A stretch of DNA of 56,210 nt from Lactobacillus xujianguonis (GTDB lineage: Bacteria; Bacillota; Bacilli; Lactobacillales; Lactobacillaceae), in the NCBI RefSeq assembly GCF_004009905.1, contig NZ_ML136884.1:1-56210 (forward strand), read 5' to 3'. Below are positions 53,286 to 56,210 of this stretch, in pieces; within the stretch, counting starts at the first letter, position 1; each line of letters begins with the position of its first letter. Both the position numbers and the translations under genes were made by a program. The notes beneath the pieces were generated by a model. The model did not search any database and was not told the origin of the DNA. It saw nothing but the letters and a program-made list of their open reading frames with translations.

Positions 53286-54485
53286 CTATTGATGCTTTTT
53301 AACATAGCTAAGCAAATCATCTGTTTTATCGGTTCTTTCCCATGGTAAATCAATATCAGTTCTACCAAAGTGACCATAAGCGGCTGTTTGTTCATAGATT
53401 GGCCGCCGCAAATCTAGCATTTTAATAATGCCGGCTGGACGAAGATCAAAAACATGCCGTACGGCATCAGTTAAGACTTCATCATCAACTTTACCGGTAC
53501 TAGCCGTATCAATCATAATTGATACTGGGTGGGCAACCCCAATCGCATAAGCTAATTGAACTTCACAGCGGTAAGCTAAGCCAGCAGCTACAATGTTTTT
53601 AGCAACATAACGAGCTGCATATGAAGCAGAGCGGTCGACCTTTGTTGGATCCTTACCGGAGAAGGCACCACCACCGTGACGAGCATAGCCACCATACGTA
53701 TCAACAATAATCTTCCGGCCAGTTAACCCTGAATCACCCTTTGGTCCACCAATAACAAAGCGACCAGATGGGTTGATTAAGTACTTAGTCTGATCATCCA
53801 GATAACGAGCTGGAATGACTTCTTTAATTACTAAGTCAATCATTGCTCGGTGAATTTCTTCATTAGATACTTCAGCATCTGTTTGAGTTGAAATAACAAC
53901 TGTGTCCACACATAATGGATTATTGTTTTCATCATATTCAACTGTTACTTGGGCCTTAGCATCCGGACGAAGCCAGTCTAAAGTATGATCTTTTCTCAGA
54001 CTTGCAACCCGCCGCATTAAGCGGTGGGCAAGTGAAATTGGCAATGGCATTAATTCTGGTGTTTCTTTAATGGCAAAACCAAACATCAAACCTTGATCCC
54101 CAGCACCAATTTGATCTAATTCATCTTGATCAGACTTGTTTTCTCTTGTTTCAAGTGAATGATCAACACCACCGGCAATATCAGGTGATTGTTCATCAAT
54201 ATCAACCATGACCGCACAATTGTTACCATCAAAACCTAACTCTGGGCGATCATAACCAATTCGTAAGATGGTCTTCCGTACTACATCTTGAATATCAACA
54301 TATGCGCTAGTTGAGATTTCACCAAAAACAAAAACCATACCTGTTGTGACAATCGTCTCACAAGCAACGTGTGAATTAGGATCTTTTTCAAGCATCGCAT
54401 CGAGAATGGCATCTGAAATCTGATCAGCAACCTTATCTGGGTGTCCTTCAGAAACTGATTCTGAAGTAAACAAACGTCTTTCCAT
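53286..54485 (-). CDS. metK: S-adenosylmethionine synthetase
   Basis: 399 residues, standard. It makes SAM from Met and ATP. Motifs: [17 protein letters not shown] (about 15-31), [12 protein letters not shown] and [23 protein letters not shown] (about 268-290). An SMK-box leader precedes it and would block translation when SAM is high. Confidence 0.98.
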   Translation of the reverse strand: MERRLFTSESVSEGHPDKVADQISDAILDAMLEKDPNSHVACETIVTTGMVFVFGEISTSAYVDIQDVVRKTILRIGYDRPELGFDGNNCAVMVDIDEQSPDIAGGVDHSLETRENKSDQDELDQIGAGDQGLMFGFAIKETPELMPLPISLAHRLMRRVASLRKDHTLDWLRPDAKAQVTVEYDENNNPLCVDTVVISTQTDAEVSNEEIHRAMIDLVIKEVIPARYLDDQTKYLINPSGRFVIGGPKGDSGLTGRKIIVDTYGGYARHGGGAFSGKDPTKVDRSASYAARYVAKNIVAAGLAYRCEVQLAYAIGVAHPVSIMIDTASTGKVDDEVLTDAVRHVFDLRPAGIIKMLDLRRPIYEQTAAYGHFGRTDIDLPWERTDKTDDLLSYVKKHQ

Positions 54486-54490
54486 AATAG

Positions 54491-54567
54491 TCCCCCTATA
54501 TAGACAATAGCTATTCGGTTACAAGGCATCTTCACTCGAAAGTGAATCCTATCAGGACTTGAACCGA
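54491..54567 (-). promoter_or_regulatory. SMK-box (SAM-III) riboswitch of metK
   Basis: Minus strand has GGTTCAAGTCC (54555-54565), GATAGGATTCAC, GATGCCTTGTAACCGAA and GGGGG ribosome site (54492-54496), in the order and spacing of the metK SMK box of Lactobacillales. It is a translational riboswitch that hides the Shine-Dalgarno when SAM is bound. Confidence 0.92.
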
Positions 54568-54600
54568 TAAAATAAAAAACTTTCGTTCTTGCACATTGGC

Positions 54601-54632
54601 ATAAAAAAAGACTACCGAGAACCGGTAGTCTT
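54601..54632 (-). terminator. tRNA-Glu/Val terminator
   Basis: AAGACTACCG-GTTC-CGGTAGTCTT hairpin followed by seven T. Confidence 0.93.
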
Positions 54633-54639
54633 AGAACGA

Positions 54640-54712
54640 TGGAGGATACAGGGCTCGAACCTGTGACCTCCTGCTTGTAAGGCAGATGCTCTCCCAGCTG
54701 AGCTAATCCTCC
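54640..54712 (-). tRNA. tRNA-Val (anticodon TAC), copy 1
   Basis: 73 bases. Acceptor GGAGGAT/ATCCTCC, discriminator A. Anticodon stem TCTGC / GCAGG with loop CTTACAA gives TAC. T loop TTCGAGC. Differs from the copy at 55801-55873 by one base in the T loop. Confidence 0.98.
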
Positions 54713-54717
54713 ATGTG

Positions 54718-54789
54718 TGACCCGTACGGGATTTGAACCCATGTTACGGCCGTGAAAGGGCCGTGTCTTAACCACTTGACCAACGGGTC
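54718..54789 (-). tRNA. tRNA-Glu (anticodon TTC)
   Basis: 72 bases. Acceptor GACCCGT/ACGGGTC, discriminator A. Anticodon stem CGGCC / GGCCG, loop CTTTCAC, anticodon TTC. Precedes tRNA-Val with a 5-base gap. Own promoter upstream. Confidence 0.97.
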
Positions 54790-54817
54790 ATATGTCTCAT
54801 AACCAAGAACAATAACT

Positions 54818-54845
54818 AGTATACAGGAAATGAAACAAAATGCAA
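54818..54845 (-). promoter_or_regulatory. Promoter of the tRNA-Glu/Val pair
   Basis: TTGCAT (54840-54845), 16-bp gap, TATACT (54818-54823) on the minus strand, beginning just after the pseudogene stop at 54848. Confidence 0.7.
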
Positions 54846-54847
54846 GC

Positions 54848-55741
54848 TTATTTCTGAAAAAGTTTGAATATTTTTTGGTAATTCGCTTTCATCCACTGAT
54901 AATAGCTAACGCCATTTGGCATTGTTTCTCTGACATTGACAATCGGAATGTCATTTTTTTGTGCTAACATAACAAAACCATTAACAGTTGAGCTAGAGGC
55001 TTGCGTATTATTAACAAAGAAAGAAATCTGTTTCTTTTTGATCATTTGTTGCATCCGATAAACACTTTGTGCGCTAGGATCAGTTTCATTTTCAACTGCT
55101 TCTTCAAATTCATGATCACCAATTCTAAAATGATAAGCTTTTAAGGCATAATCAAAAACCGGTTCACTCACAAAGACTGGCTTTTCCTTATGACCATCAA
55201 TCTTCTTAGTCATTTTTTGCAACTTGTTTATTTTTGCAATATATTCTTGGGCACGCTCCTGATAATAGATTCGATGTTTCGGGGCAATCTTACCTGCTCG
55301 GTAGGCAATGTAATTTACATATCTTTTTGGCATTGTAAGATCATACCAGATATGAGGATTATTGCCTTTCTTTAAATGTAACAGCTTTTCGCCTACCTCA
55401 GTCACTTGCATATCATTGGCACGCGCTAAATTATTCATCCATGAATCATAAACTAAACCATTGGCAATTACAACATTGGCAGCTGCTACCGCTTTGGCTG
55501 AAGCCGCTGTTGGTTCGAAGTCGTGCGGATCAAGATCGCCATTTGCAATAATTGCTGTAACCTTACCGTATTTTCCCACAACTTACTTTGCTAAATTCGC
55601 ATAAATATTTGTCGAGGTTACGATGTTGGGTTGATGATGTCGAGTATTTTCTTCAAATTTTGTAGAACAACTAGACAAACTAATTCCACACATAGCAATC
55701 AAACTAAATAATAAAAGGGGTCTGATTATATTTCTTTTCAT
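54848..55741 (-). pseudogene. Zinc/manganese-binding ABC lipoprotein (AdcA/ZnuA type) with ochre codon
   Basis: One frame of 297 codons from MKRNIIRPLL (55741) to TAA at 54848. TAA at codon 53 (55583-55585) splits it after NIYANLAK, before VVGKYGKV. Lipoprotein signal LIAMCGISLSSC and metal-site segments DPHDFEPT, NPHIWYDL are kept, so the family is clear. The 244-residue ORF from 55579 is the downstream remnant and lacks export signals. It lies inside a tRNA cluster between two terminated units, with no ABC permease or ATPase next to it. Confidence 0.88.
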
Positions 55742-55765
55742 TTCTCGCTCTATTTTCACTAAAAC

Positions 55766-55793
55766 AAAAAAAAGAGGATCACATAGATCCTCT
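55766..55793 (-). terminator. rrn-tRNA operon terminator
   Basis: AGAGGATC-N5-GATCCTCT hairpin followed by eight T, just after tRNA-Val copy 2; closes the rrn transcript. Confidence 0.93.
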
Positions 55794-55800
55794 CTGATTA

Positions 55801-55873
55801 TGGAGGATACAGGGTTCGAACCTGTGACCTCCTGCTTGTAAGGCAGATGCTCTCCCAGCTGAGCTAATCCTCC
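55801..55873 (-). tRNA. tRNA-Val (anticodon TAC), copy 2
   Basis: 73 bases, identical to copy 1 except T loop TTCGAAC instead of TTCGAGC. Last tRNA of the rrn transcript. Confidence 0.98.
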
Positions 55874-55901
55874 AACTTCTGAACTGGGTTATTCAGTTCA
55901 A

Positions 55902-55992
55902 CGGAGTCTGAGGGATTTGAACCCTCGATACAGATTTAAACCAGTATACATGATTTCCAATCATGCTCCTTAAGCCACTCGGACAAGACTCC
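55902..55992 (-). tRNA. tRNA-Ser (anticodon GGA)
   Basis: 91 bases with long variable arm. Acceptor GGAGTCT/AGACTCC, discriminator G. Anticodon stem CATGA / TCATG, loop TTGGAAA, anticodon GGA. Between tRNA-Val and tRNA-Asn. Confidence 0.97.
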
Positions 55993-55998
55993 ATTTAG

Positions 55999-56071
55999 CT
56001 CCGGCTGTCAGACTCGAACTGACGACATCTTGATTAACAGTCAAGCGCTCTACCAACTGAGCTAAGCCGGA
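55999..56071 (-). tRNA. tRNA-Asn (anticodon GTT)
   Basis: 73 bases. Acceptor TCCGGCT/AGCCGGA, discriminator G. Anticodon stem CTTGA / TCAAG, loop CTGTTAA, anticodon GTT. First tRNA after 5S rRNA. Confidence 0.97.
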
Positions 56072-56085
56072 ATATTAAAAAAAGA

Positions 56086-56203
<118 letters not shown>

Positions 56204-56210
56204 TCTTTTC

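Noticed and set aside
54281..54775. A 164-codon ORF across metK, the SMK box and two tRNAs
   Set aside because: It is a chance frame across well-defined RNA genes and metK.

Overview
The window (about 38% GC by eye) is a Lactobacillus chromosome segment from the L. acidophilus / helveticus / crispatus group. Evidence: several SLAP-like or Lys/Tyr-rich secreted surface proteins, a mucus-binding (MucBP/Mub) protein, T-box leaders on thrS, argS and leuS, an SMK-box (SAM-III) leader on metK, and an rrn-tRNA cluster of lactobacillus type. The number of nonsense and frameshift lesions plus an IS66 element fits a decaying genome such as L. helveticus, but the species call is inference.

Layout. 1-1386: one end of an IS66 element with a broken tnpC, inserted into a tiny gene. 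1.8-11 kb: replication/repair block read leftward, polA-mutM-coaE-nrdR-dnaB-dnaI, then T-box-thrS. 11-14.4 kb: TetR regulator with a divergent unknown gene, murC, a secreted Lys-rich protein. 14.4-20.4 kb: orphan HicB, a SLAP-type surface protein bracketed by two near-identical terminators, ytpR, a thioredoxin-like protein, trmB, ecsB, ecsA. 20.4-30.8 kb: hit-ytxH-prsA rightward, a 470-bp region with palindromes and a mini-ORF, then leftward yhaM-yhaN-yhaO-yheA, a class A PBP, and an RluD-type pseudouridine synthase. 30.9-35.8 kb: accessory genes (frameshifted MFS pump, GyrI-like, XRE regulator plus membrane partner, NUDIX gene coupled to an amber-broken gene, bacteriocin-immunity-like protein, anchored unknown). 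35.9-42.3 kb: fba, T-box-argS, L,D-transpeptidase, nnrD, dacA, tRNA-Leu, pspC. 42.4-46.6 kb: secreted SLAP-like protein, a short structured RNA candidate, a Mub-type gene with two ochre codons, a cupin gene, and a 31-residue hydrophobic mini-protein under a cre-like site. 46.6-54.5 kb: murJ-like flippase, T-box-leuS, PAP2 phosphatase, MFS pump, SMK-metK. 54.6-56.2 kb: tRNA-Val/Glu, a zinc-binding-lipoprotein pseudogene, tRNA-Val/Ser/Asn and 5S rRNA of an rrn operon.

How genes work together: the left block is DNA replication restart, repair and dNTP control. Several genes build or edit the envelope (murC, class A PBP, dacA, L,D-transpeptidase, murJ-like flippase, PAP2, SLAP proteins, PrsA foldase). 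Three aminoacyl-tRNA synthetases are controlled by uncharged tRNA and metK by SAM.

The most unusual material is small: (i) a stand-alone transcript unit for a 31-residue membrane peptide with an extended -10 and a cre-like box, preceded by a second extended -10 that runs straight into a 14-bp hairpin (46.34-46.65 kb); (ii) a promoter-hairpins-terminator RNA at 43.36-43.63 kb; (iii) a palindromic leader with a perfect Shine-Dalgarno before a 27-codon ORF (22.4-22.8 kb). Five in-frame nonsense codons and two frameshifts fall in accessory genes. No CRISPR array, prophage, or recognised defence system was seen.
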